The notes under the pieces are model-generated. The model had not been told where the DNA came from and ran no database searches. It saw only the letters and a list, made by a program, of their open reading frames with translations. A DNA stretch of 5,564 nucleotides, from the NCBI GenBank assembly GCA_910577355.1, contig CAJTMY010000073.1:1-5564 (forward strand), given 5' to 3'. The translations under genes were made by a program, and so were the position numbers. This document shows, piece after piece, positions 1 to 4,957 of the stretch (its first letter is position 1; each line of letters opens with the position of its first letter). Source of the stretch: an uncultured Muribaculaceae bacterium (GTDB lineage: Bacteria; Bacteroidota; Bacteroidia; Bacteroidales; Muribaculaceae).

Positions 1-151
1 GCAGGGGGCTGCGAAGGCGCATCATCTCGAGGGCGAGGATGAGGTTGCGGGGCAGCGCGCGGGCGCGGTCGGCGCCGTAGACGCGCCCGTACCACTCGGT
101 GAACGGGCGGGTGTAGAGGCGTACGTTGATGGGGCAGTATTTGTGTTCCAT
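1..151 (-). CDS. Hypothetical protein, N-terminal 50 residues only
   Basis: This is the beginning of a leftward gene that continues beyond the left edge of the window. The frame is open for 50 codons from an ATG at 151 and begins MEHKYCPINVRLYTRPF. The start is supported by a Bacteroidetes-type -7 element (TACCTTTG) ending 5 nt upstream of the ATG, and by codon choice like that of the lpx genes. The visible part has no signal peptide or membrane segment; it is rich in Arg, Tyr and Leu, suggesting a cytoplasmic protein. I do not recognise the family and assign no function. The nearest upstream gene on the same strand ends at 783, about 630 nt away across a repeat array, so this gene probably has its own transcript. 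Confidence 0.6.
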   Translation of the reverse strand, partial: MEHKYCPINVRLYTRPFTEWYGRVYGADRARALPRNLILALEMMRLRSPL

Positions 152-155
152 GCCG

Positions 156-163
156 CAAAGGTA
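156..163 (-). promoter_or_regulatory. Putative -7 promoter element for the leftmost gene
   Basis: TACCTTTG on the minus strand matches the Bacteroidetes primary sigma factor -7 consensus TAnnTTTG. No clear TTG was found at the expected -33 spacing. The element ends only 5 nt before the ATG at 151, so a start site 5-8 nt downstream would fall at or next to the start codon, giving a leaderless or nearly leaderless mRNA. Confidence 0.45.
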
Positions 164-231
164 CGGCGGTTTGCGGCTGCCACGGTGTGTTTTTGGGGTC
201 GGCTACGAATTACGCGAATTTCTTGCTTCTA

Positions 232-254
232 TCTCACACGGATTTTTTTGATTT
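232..254 (+). repeat. Left outer arm of the repeat array
   Basis: This 23-nt stretch begins TCTCACAC and ends GATTT. Compared with the reverse complement of 754-776 it matches at 17 of 23 positions without gaps: identical TCTCACAC, GATT and GATTT blocks around a variable centre. The two arms are therefore inverted relative to each other and enclose the palindromic array. Confidence 0.6.
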
Positions 255-270
255 GGCGACGTTGGTCTGT

Positions 271-293
271 AAATCGGCGTCCTTACGGACGCC
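271..293. repeat. Short palindromic repeat, copy 1
   Basis: The head AAATC is followed by a perfect 7-bp hairpin GGCGTCC-TTAC-GGACGCC (stem 276-282 with 287-293). It matches copy 2 at 22 of 23 positions; the single change lies in the loop. Confidence 0.75.
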
Positions 294-313
294 TTGGCTC
301 TTTGATTCGCCAG

Positions 314-348
314 CCCCGCACGCCTCGCTTTTGGCTCGGCGTACGGGG
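314..348. repeat. Long hairpin repeat, copy A
   Basis: CCCCGCACGCC (314-324) pairs with GGCGTACGGGG (338-348): 10 base pairs around one C-A mismatch, with a 13-nt loop. The segment CACGCCTCGC...GGCTCGGCG is shared with copy B at 486-521. The stem differs there by paired changes that largely keep the pairing. Confidence 0.7.
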
Positions 349-356
349 TTACTATA

Positions 357-379
357 AAATCGGCGTCCTCACGGACGCC
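357..379. repeat. Short palindromic repeat, copy 2
   Basis: AAATC head plus the perfect hairpin GGCGTCC-TCAC-GGACGCC. It lies 8 nt after long hairpin A. The linker starts GTTAC, as does the linker between long hairpin B and short copy 5. Confidence 0.75.
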
Positions 380-390
380 CCCGGACGCTC

Positions 391-414
391 GAATCGGCGG
401 CCATAAGGGACGCC
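391..414. repeat. Short palindromic repeat, copy 3
   Basis: GAATC head, then GGCGGCC-ATAAG-GGACGCC, a stem with one G-A mismatch at its fifth pair. It has no counterpart in the second duplicated unit (484-602), so this copy was either lost there or gained here. Confidence 0.65.
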
Positions 415-443
415 CGGGTTTGCGGGCGAGGACGCGGTTGGTT

Positions 444-465
444 GAATCGGCGGCCTGCGGGCGCC
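444..465. repeat. Short palindromic repeat, copy 4
   Basis: GAATC head, then GGCGGCC-TGC-GGGCGCC with one G-G mismatch. With its upstream flank (421-465) it matches 558-602 at 39 of 45 positions. It is followed by a T-rich run (466-478), so it resembles an intrinsic terminator read rightward, although no rightward gene lies upstream. Confidence 0.65.
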
Positions 466-485
466 TTTTCTTTTTTTGTGCCTGT

Positions 486-521
486 CCGGGCACGCCTCGC
501 CTTCGGGCTCGGCGAGCCCGG
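486..521. repeat. Long hairpin repeat, copy B
   Basis: CCGGGC-A-CGCC (486-496) pairs with GGCG-A-GCCCGG (511-521): 10 base pairs around one A-A mismatch, with a 14-nt loop. An alternative fold also exists, because CGGGCTCGGCGAGCCCG at 504-520 is itself a perfect palindrome around a central base. Confidence 0.7.
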
Positions 522-529
522 TTACGCAG

Positions 530-551
530 AAATCGGCGGGCTACGCACGCC
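530..551. repeat. Short palindromic repeat, copy 5
   Basis: AAATC head, then GGCGGGC-TAC-GCACGCC with one G-A mismatch. It is identical to copy 6 over 21 nt. At the sixth stem position it has G-C where copies 1-4 have C-G, a paired change that keeps the helix. Confidence 0.75.
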
Positions 552-580
552 GGACCATGCGGGCGAAGACGCGGTCGGTT

Positions 581-602
581 GAATCGGCGGGCTACGCACG
601 CC
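581..602. repeat. Short palindromic repeat, copy 6
   Basis: GAATC head and the same hairpin as copy 5. It sits at the end of a 45-nt block (558-602) that duplicates 421-465. Confidence 0.75.
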
Positions 603-753
603 TTGCCATCCGGGAGCGGATGTACGAGCCGGTTGGCCATGCGGGCAGGCGGACGTACGTACGAGCCGGACGTCCCTACCCTGCTATACAGGTGTCCATA
701 TCGAGCCGGCAGTGGCGGTCGTGGCAGGCCACGATCCTACAAACGATCTGTTG

Positions 754-776
754 AAATCGGTGTAATCAGTGTGAGA
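754..776 (-). repeat. Right outer arm of the repeat array
   Basis: AAATCGGTGTAATCAGTGTG followed by AGA. Its first bases (AAATCGG, then YGT) also match the head of the short hairpin repeat. It ends 6 nt from the stop codon of the DUF695 gene. Its reverse complement matches 232-254 at 17 of 23 positions. Confidence 0.6.
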
Positions 777-782
777 ATGGGA

Positions 783-1211
783 TTATTTCACTTCGAATTC
801 CTGCATTTCGTCGTAGGCTTCCCAACGGGGATCGTTTTCGGCGGTGATGCGGAGGGGCAAGGTGGGGAGGTCGGCGAGGGCTTCGTTGATTTTTTTCTGG
901 AATATGTGTGTGGAGAGGGTGTAGAATACCCATGTGCGTGTGCCTGCTCCAGTGAATATGCCTGTCATGACGGCGACGGGGTCGCGTGCAAGCACTGTGT
1001 TGAGGTTTTCGGTGGCGATGCCCATCGTCTCGGCGTCGGCATCGGTCGGCATTCCGGCACAGGGGGCATCGTCATATGGCCATTCGACCTCGATGCGTAT
1101 GGTGAACCGGGGATTGCCGCGGAAGCGTGCCACGTCGGCACGCCCTGTAACCATTATAAGGCGGCCGTCGTCGGTCTCGGCGGGTGCGGTCCACCAGTTG
1201 TCGTTTTCCAT
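783..1211 (-). CDS. DUF695 family protein
   Basis: This 142-residue protein begins MENDNWWTAPAETDDGRL. The features I recognise as typical of DUF695 proteins are the DNWW-A start, the strand LIMVTGRADVARFRGNPRF (about 18-36), RIEVEWPYDD (about 39-48), the DPVAVMTGIFTGAGTRTWVFYT block (about 77-98) and the C-terminal TENDP-W--YDEM motif. The biochemical function of the family is unknown. There is no signal peptide or membrane segment, so it is probably cytoplasmic. It appears complete: the length is usual for a single-domain member, and the ATG at 1211 opens directly into the conserved N-terminus. It follows rnpB by 19 nt on the same strand with no recognisable promoter between, so it may be transcribed with rnpB or from within it. 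Family assignment is from recall of the motif pattern, not a search. Confidence 0.8.
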   Translation of the reverse strand: MENDNWWTAPAETDDGRLIMVTGRADVARFRGNPRFTIRIEVEWPYDDAPCAGMPTDADAETMGIATENLNTVLARDPVAVMTGIFTGAGTRTWVFYTLSTHIFQKKINEALADLPTLPLRITAENDPRWEAYDEMQEFEVK

Positions 1212-1230
1212 GTCGTATGTGTTTTAAAAA

Positions 1231-1603
1231 GTTTCCGGGGGCGGAGTGTAAGCCGGGTTATGTGGCTGCGCTGTATCGGCCGGAGCCGACGGGCGCGGAG
1301 CCGTCCGTCATTTATCTTCGCAGTCTACCCCCCGGCAATGGGCGAGCAGCCCTTGAATGCCGGTATACTTGACCTTGCAACCCATGGGAGGTGCGGCACA
1401 CGATATCGCTGTCGTGCCCGGTGGGCTCTTACCCCGCCTTTTCACCCTTGCCGGCTCCGCGGAGGAGCCGGCGGTTGTTTTCTGTCACCCTTGCCGCGAC
1501 CTTTCGGCCGCCTCCCCGAGGGGAGCATGGCGCTCTGTGTTGCCCGGACTTTCCTCACGTCCTTTACAGGAAGGACGCGCGACGGACCCTCCGCCCCGGA
1601 AAC
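1231..1603 (-). ncRNA. rnpB: RNase P RNA (M1 RNA), catalytic subunit of ribonuclease P
   Basis: This is the ribozyme that removes 5' leaders from tRNA precursors. Read on the minus strand it shows the conserved bacterial blocks in order: GAGGAAAGTCCGGGC (1556-1542); GGGTGACAGAAAAC, containing the ACAGAA motif, around 1490-1477; GGTAAGAGCCCACCG (1433-1419); AGATAAATGAC (1317-1307); and AACCCGGCTTA near the 3' end (1259-1249). The ends were set by helix P1: GTTTCCGGGGCGGAG (1603-1589) pairs with CTCCGCCCCCGGAAAC (1246-1231), perfect apart from one bulged C. A strong P12-like hairpin (GCCGGCTCC/GGAGCCGGC) lies near 1450-1472. Its length of about 373 nt is normal for the common bacterial type A. 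It lies 9 nt after the lpxA stop, with no convincing TAnnTTTG promoter in the gap. Five T residues follow P1 (1230-1226). Exact mature ends are inferred from pairing. Confidence 0.93.
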
Positions 1604-1612
1604 GTGTCTTAA

Positions 1613-2392
1613 TCAGCTGAAGTATCCGCGGATGATGCCTCGCTTGGCGTTGCGGATAAACTGGAGTATCTCGTCGCGCTCGCGTGTGGCGGGGAGTTCG
1701 GCCTCGACGCGCTCGACGGCATCGGATACGTTGAGGTGCGACATGTAGATGTACCGGTATACTTCCTGAATCTCTCGTATCTGCTCGGATGTGAATCCGC
1801 GGCGGCGCAGGCCAACGGAGTTGACGCCGGTATATGCGATAGGCTCGCGGGCGGCCTTGACGAAAGGCGGAACATCTTTGTTGATGAGGGCGCCGCCCTG
1901 TATCATGACATGGGCGCCGAGGTGGCAGAACTGGTGCACGAGGGTGCCGCCGCCGATGACGGCGAAGTTGTCGACGACTACCTCGCCGGCGAGCTGTGTG
2001 GCATTGGATATGATGACGTTGTCGCCCACGACACAGTCGTGCGCGACATGGGAGTATGCCATGATGAGGCAGTTATTGCCCACGACGGTCTTGCCCCGGG
2101 CGGCGGTGCCGCGGTTGACGGTTACGCACTCGCGCAGCACGGTATTGTCGCCTATGATGGCGAGAGTCTCTTCTCCGACGAACTTGAGATCCTGCGGCAC
2201 GGCGCCAACCACCACATTAGGGAAAATGGTGACATTCCTGCCGATGCGTGAGCCCTCGAGGATGGTGGCACCCGAGAGTATACGCGTGCCCTCGCCTATC
2301 TCGACGTTGGCGTCGATGGTGACAAAGGGGTCGATGACCACGCTCGACGCGATCCTGGCGGCAGGATGTATGTATGCCAATGGTTGCTTCAT
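1613..2392 (-). CDS. lpxA: Acyl-ACP--UDP-N-acetylglucosamine O-acyltransferase
   Basis: LpxA starts lipid A synthesis in the cytoplasm: it moves a 3-hydroxyacyl chain from acyl carrier protein to the 3-OH of UDP-GlcNAc. The protein has 259 residues (E. coli 262). Residues 1 to about 190 are hexapeptide repeats of the left-handed beta-helix (for example IGEGTRI, IGRNVTI, VGDNVII). The remainder, about 195-259, is the helical C-terminal domain (TSEQIREIQEVYRYIY). Family signatures include VPQDLKFVGE (65-74), RECVTVNRGT (87-96), the catalytic motif SHVAHDC with H118 as the general base, and INKDVPPFVKA (170-180). By alignment from memory, G166 matches the E. coli acyl-length-limiting G173, which suits a long acyl chain. 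The ATG at 2392 is 5 nt after the lpxC-fabZ stop, so the genes are surely co-transcribed. Confidence 0.96.
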   Translation of the reverse strand: MKQPLAYIHPAARIASSVVIDPFVTIDANVEIGEGTRILSGATILEGSRIGRNVTIFPNVVVGAVPQDLKFVGEETLAIIGDNTVLRECVTVNRGTAARGKTVVGNNCLIMAYSHVAHDCVVGDNVIISNATQLAGEVVVDNFAVIGGGTLVHQFCHLGAHVMIQGGALINKDVPPFVKAAREPIAYTGVNSVGLRRRGFTSEQIREIQEVYRYIYMSHLNVSDAVERVEAELPATRERDEILQFIRNAKRGIIRGYFS

Positions 2393-2397
2393 CTATA

Positions 2398-3780
2398 TCA
2401 CTTGTTTTTGATTATCTGGGCCATGAACTCACACTCGCACACGATTTTCTCGCCAACGAAGGCAAGGCCTTTCATGACGGCACATCCGCGGCGCAGGGGT
2501 GTCATGAACGAGACGTGAAAGAGCAATGTGTCGCCGGGAACGACCTTCTGACGGAATTTCACATTGTCGATCTTCATGAAATATGTGGAGTATCGCTCGG
2601 GCTCGTCGACCACCGAGAGGACGAGCATGCCGCCGGTCTGTGCCATGGCCTCGACGAGGAGCACACCGGGCATGACGGGTTCCTGCGGGAAGTGTCCCAT
2701 GAAGAATGGCTCGTTGGTGGTGACATTCTTGACTCCGACTATATATGAGCCGCCCATGTCTATCACCTTGTCGACAAGCAGGAAGGGGTAGCGGTGGGGC
2801 AGCATGGTGCGTATAGCGTTGTTGTCGAATACCGGTTCCTTGTTGGGATCGTATACCGGAGCCTGTACATCCTGGCGCTTGATGTCGCGGCGTATATCCT
2901 TGGCCAGGCGAGTGTTGATGCAGTGCCCGGGCTTGGTGGCGATGATCTTGCCCTTGAGGGGACGTCCGATAAGGGCTATGTCGCCCACGATATCGAGCAG
3001 CTTGTGGCGTGCGGGCTCGTTCTCGTATTGCAGCGGCTTGGGATTGATGTATCCGTATGATTCGACGTGTGGCACCTCGACGCCTACCACTCCGGCTATC
3101 TCGGCGAGGCGGCTGTCGTCCATGGGGCTGTCGTATATGACGATGGCATTGTCGAGGTCGCCGCCCTTGATAAGGCCGGCGGCCAGCAGGGGCTCGATCT
3201 CGCGGACGAACACGAATGTGCGGGCGGGGGCGATCTCCCGGGCAAACTCGTCGACATGCTCCATTGACGCGTACTGGTTGGCCAGAACGGGCGAATTGAA
3301 GTTGACTTTCACCTCCACGCTGAACTCGTCGTCGGGGAGCACCATGATCTTCGATCCGGACTCGGGGTCGGATACCTCGATCTTGTGCTTCACCACGTAG
3401 TAGTCTTTGTCGCATTTCTGCTCCACGGTGCCGGCAGCGGCTATAGCGTCCATGAACGGCTGTGCGGAGCCGTCGAGAATGGGCAGCTCGGGGCCGTCGA
3501 CCTTGATAAGGCAGTTGTCGATGCCTGAGGCGTACAGGGCGGCCATGGCGTGCTCCACAGTGCTGACGGTGACATCGCCGCGGCCGAGCACGGTGCCGCG
3601 GTTGGTGGCCACGACAAAGTCGGCAAGGCAGTCGATTACAGGTGCGTCGTCGAGGTCGATACGCTGTATCTTATATCCGTGATTGTCGGGAGCGGGGCAG
3701 AACTCGGCAGTGAGATGACAGCCGGTATGCAGACCTTTGCCCGAAAGAGTGAACGGGTTGTTGAGGGTTAATTGCTTCAT
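2398..3780 (-). CDS. lpxC/fabZ: Bifunctional UDP-3-O-acyl-N-acetylglucosamine deacetylase / 3-hydroxyacyl-ACP dehydratase
   Basis: A 460-residue fusion of two enzymes. The N-terminal part (about 1-305) is LpxC, the zinc deacetylase that commits the cell to lipid A synthesis: STVEHAMAAL carries E76 and zinc ligand H77; ARHKLLDIVGDIALIG supplies H259 and D263; PGHCINT carries the catalytic-site H286. The C-terminal part (about 315-460) is FabZ, which dehydrates 3-hydroxyacyl-ACP in fatty-acid elongation: LPHRYPFLLVD (327-337), then GHFPQEPVMPG with H363 and VEAMAQ with E377 as the catalytic pair. Both sets of active-site residues are intact, so both activities are expected. The start chosen is the ATG at 3780 (MKQLTLNNPFTLSGKGLHTG, the usual LpxC N-terminus). 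The frame is open further upstream to 3990, but that part overlaps lpxD and reads as Pro/Ser-rich nonsense. It lies 10 nt after lpxD and 5 nt before lpxA. This fusion is a known trait of Bacteroidetes. Confidence 0.97.
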   Translation of the reverse strand: MKQLTLNNPFTLSGKGLHTGCHLTAEFCPAPDNHGYKIQRIDLDDAPVIDCLADFVVATNRGTVLGRGDVTVSTVEHAMAALYASGIDNCLIKVDGPELPILDGSAQPFMDAIAAAGTVEQKCDKDYYVVKHKIEVSDPESGSKIMVLPDDEFSVEVKVNFNSPVLANQYASMEHVDEFAREIAPARTFVFVREIEPLLAAGLIKGGDLDNAIVIYDSPMDDSRLAEIAGVVGVEVPHVESYGYINPKPLQYENEPARHKLLDIVGDIALIGRPLKGKIIATKPGHCINTRLAKDIRRDIKRQDVQAPVYDPNKEPVFDNNAIRTMLPHRYPFLLVDKVIDMGGSYIVGVKNVTTNEPFFMGHFPQEPVMPGVLLVEAMAQTGGMLVLSVVDEPERYSTYFMKIDNVKFRQKVVPGDTLLFHVSFMTPLRRGCAVMKGLAFVGEKIVCECEFMAQIIKNK

Positions 3781-3790
3781 TATGGTCGGT

Positions 3791-4816
3791 TTATTTGTTT
3801 TCTGATTTTTCAAGGGCGCGCACACGGGCGAACAGCTCGCCGAGACGCCTGATGTATGCGGCCTGCCGGGCGAAATCGCGCTCGGGCACGGCGGGATATC
3901 CCATGACACGGGCGTCGTCGGGCACATTGTTGGGTATGCCGCTCTGGGCGCCGATCTTGACACGGTCGCCCACACGTATATGGCCGGCAAAGCCCGTCTG
4001 GCCTCCTATCATGCAGTTGTCGCCTATCCGGGTGGAGCCGGCGATACCTGCCTGTGCGGCGATAACGGTATTGCGGCCTATCTCGGTATTGTGGGCGGCC
4101 TGTATAAGATTGTCGAGCTTGGTGCCGCGGCCTATGACGGTGCTTCCCATCGTGGCGCGATCGACTGTGGTGTTGGCTCCGATCTCGACATCGTCCTCGA
4201 TGGTGACTATGCCTATCTGAGGGATCTTATGGTAAGAGCCGTCGGGCAGCGGAGCAAAGCCGAAGCCGTCGGCACCTATCACCGCGCCGGCATGGATTAT
4301 GCACCGCGCGCCTATGCGGCATCCGTGATATATCTTGGCACCGGGATATATTATTGTGCCCTCGCCTATCTCGACGCCATGGCCGATATATGCCTGAGGG
4401 AATATCTTGACGCCCCGGCCGAGACGGACGCCATCGGCCACATATGCGAAAGCGCCGACATAGGCATCGTCGGGAACCGTGACGCCCTGAGCCACAAAAG
4501 ACGGCTGCTCCACACCCACCGGAGCCGGAGTCATGGCCTGCGAGGCATATTCGAGGAGCACGGAGAGCACCGCATACGGATCGTCGACACGTATCAATGT
4601 GGACCGGACGGGCTCCGAGGGCTTGAAATCACGGTTCACCAGCACTATCGATGCACCGGTGGTATATATATAATGAGTATATTTGGGATTTGCCAGAAAG
4701 GTAATGGCGCCTTGACGGGCATCCTCTATCTTTGCGAATGTATTGACGCAAACTTCGGGATCTCCGTCTACAACGCCTCCGACAAGGGCGGCTATCCGGC
4801 CGGCTTTAAATTCCAT
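3791..4816 (-). CDS. lpxD: UDP-3-O-acylglucosamine N-acyltransferase
   Basis: LpxD adds the second 3-hydroxyacyl chain, to the 2-amino group left by LpxC, giving UDP-2,3-diacylglucosamine in the cytoplasm. The protein has 341 residues, the same as the E. coli enzyme. Residues 1 to about 100 form the N-terminal uridine-binding domain, including ITFLANPKYTHYIYTT (38-53). Residues about 103-300 are hexapeptide repeats of the left-handed beta-helix. The C-terminal end (about 312-339) is a helix for trimer packing and ACP contact (FARQAAYIRRLGELFARVRA). Signatures are GADGFGFAP (181-189), the KIPQIG block (197-202) and NLIQAAHNTEIG with H242 as the likely catalytic base, equivalent to E. coli H239. 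The ATG at 4816 lies about 20 nt from the predicted transcription start. It is the first gene of the lpx operon. Confidence 0.96.
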   Translation of the reverse strand: MEFKAGRIAALVGGVVDGDPEVCVNTFAKIEDARQGAITFLANPKYTHYIYTTGASIVLVNRDFKPSEPVRSTLIRVDDPYAVLSVLLEYASQAMTPAPVGVEQPSFVAQGVTVPDDAYVGAFAYVADGVRLGRGVKIFPQAYIGHGVEIGEGTIIYPGAKIYHGCRIGARCIIHAGAVIGADGFGFAPLPDGSYHKIPQIGIVTIEDDVEIGANTTVDRATMGSTVIGRGTKLDNLIQAAHNTEIGRNTVIAAQAGIAGSTRIGDNCMIGGQTGFAGHIRVGDRVKIGAQSGIPNNVPDDARVMGYPAVPERDFARQAAYIRRLGELFARVRALEKSENK

Positions 4817-4842
4817 GATAATGAAAGTTGAATTTCAGTCTG

Positions 4843-4872
4843 CAAAGTTAATCAAAAACTTTGAAACGGCAA
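4843..4872 (-). promoter_or_regulatory. Promoter of the lpxD-lpxC/fabZ-lpxA operon
   Basis: On the minus strand TAACTTTG (4850-4843) matches the Bacteroidetes -7 consensus TAnnTTTG exactly. A -33 TTG (4872-4870) lies exactly 19 nt upstream, inside a T-run. Transcription should begin near 4836-4838, giving a leader of about 20 nt to the lpxD ATG. The leader has no Shine-Dalgarno motif, as usual in this phylum. Confidence 0.8.
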
Positions 4873-4889
4873 AAAACCAATCTATCGTG

Positions 4890-4919
4890 CTGATATATTA
4901 GATTTTTTGATTAACTTTG
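4890..4919 (+). promoter_or_regulatory. Promoter of the rightward anchor-J gene
   Basis: TAACTTTG at 4912-4919 is an exact -7 match. At 19 nt upstream the -33 position reads CTG (4890-4892), one base off the TTG consensus, so this promoter may be weaker than the lpxD one. The predicted start near 4925 leaves a leader of about 33 nt, A/C-rich and without a Shine-Dalgarno motif. Confidence 0.7.
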
Positions 4920-4957
4920 CGCACGTTATAAACAAATCAAACTACCAACCAATCTTT

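Larger units (their letters stand above)
205..776. repeat. Intergenic array of palindromic GC-rich repeats (REP-like mosaic)
   Basis: This fills almost the whole gap between the partial gene at 1-151 and the DUF695 gene ending at 783; I see no credible gene in it. The outer parts are AT-richer: ACGAATTACGCGAATT at 205-220 and 232-254 on the left, 754-776 on the right. Inside are six short hairpins headed AATCGGCG (271-293, 357-379, 391-414, 444-465, 530-551, 581-602) and two longer hairpins (314-348, 486-521). A region of less regular inverted repeats follows at 608-734: ATCCG/CGGAT at 608-621, GGACGT/ACGTCC at 651-675 and a 7-bp stem at 719-734. GTACGAGCCGG occurs twice, at 622-632 and 659-669. 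Open frames crossing the region exist on both strands but encode Arg-rich, compositionally odd peptides that simply read the repeats. The organisation resembles REP/BIME-type extragenic palindromes. No transposase for such elements is visible in the window. Confidence 0.8.
4842..4920. repeat. Perfect 17-nt inverted repeat carrying divergent -7 elements
   Basis: GCAAAGTTAATCAAAAA at 4842-4858 is the exact reverse complement of TTTTTGATTAACTTTGC at 4904-4920, separated by 45 nt. Each arm contains the -7 box of one of the two divergent promoters. The identity extends beyond the TAnnTTTG core to the T-run and the flanking C. Confidence 0.85.

Noticed and set aside
449..478. Intrinsic terminator (hairpin plus T-run) on the plus strand
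   Set aside because: The hairpin is one member of the repeat family and no plus-strand gene lies upstream; other copies lack a T-run. Kept only as a note on that copy.
271..602. Possible CRISPR array
   Set aside because: The repeats are imperfect hairpins at irregular spacing (about 30-90 nt), the intervening sequences are themselves duplicated rather than unique, and no cas genes are present.
203..640. 145-codon minus-strand frame with repeated CVARRF peptide
   Set aside because: The peptide repeat is only a translation of the palindromic DNA repeats; it is very Arg-rich, has no promoter, and its start lies within the array.
420..1748. Long 442-codon open frame on the plus strand
   Set aside because: It crosses the repeat array, runs antisense through the DUF695 gene and rnpB and into lpxA; its product is compositionally odd and matches no family. 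High GC content makes such long shadow frames common.
2429..3415. 328-codon Arg-rich minus-strand frame inside lpxC-fabZ
   Set aside because: It is a shifted frame within a gene whose true frame has complete active-site motifs; the product is Arg/His/Gln-rich nonsense.
3781..3990. Upstream extension of lpxC-fabZ to an ATG at 3990
   Set aside because: The extra 70 residues overlap the end of lpxD out of frame, are Pro/Ser/Cys-rich and unlike any LpxC N-terminus; MKQLTLNNPF at 3780 is the family start.
3980..4831. 283-codon plus-strand frame opposite lpxD
   Set aside because: It is the antisense of a clear LpxD hexapeptide-repeat gene; its own periodicity is a mirror of the repeats and it has no promoter or family resemblance.
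4907..4957. Upstream TTG start for the anchor-J protein
   Set aside because: It overlaps the -7 element and lies before the expected transcription start; the ATG at 4958 gives a proper signal peptide.
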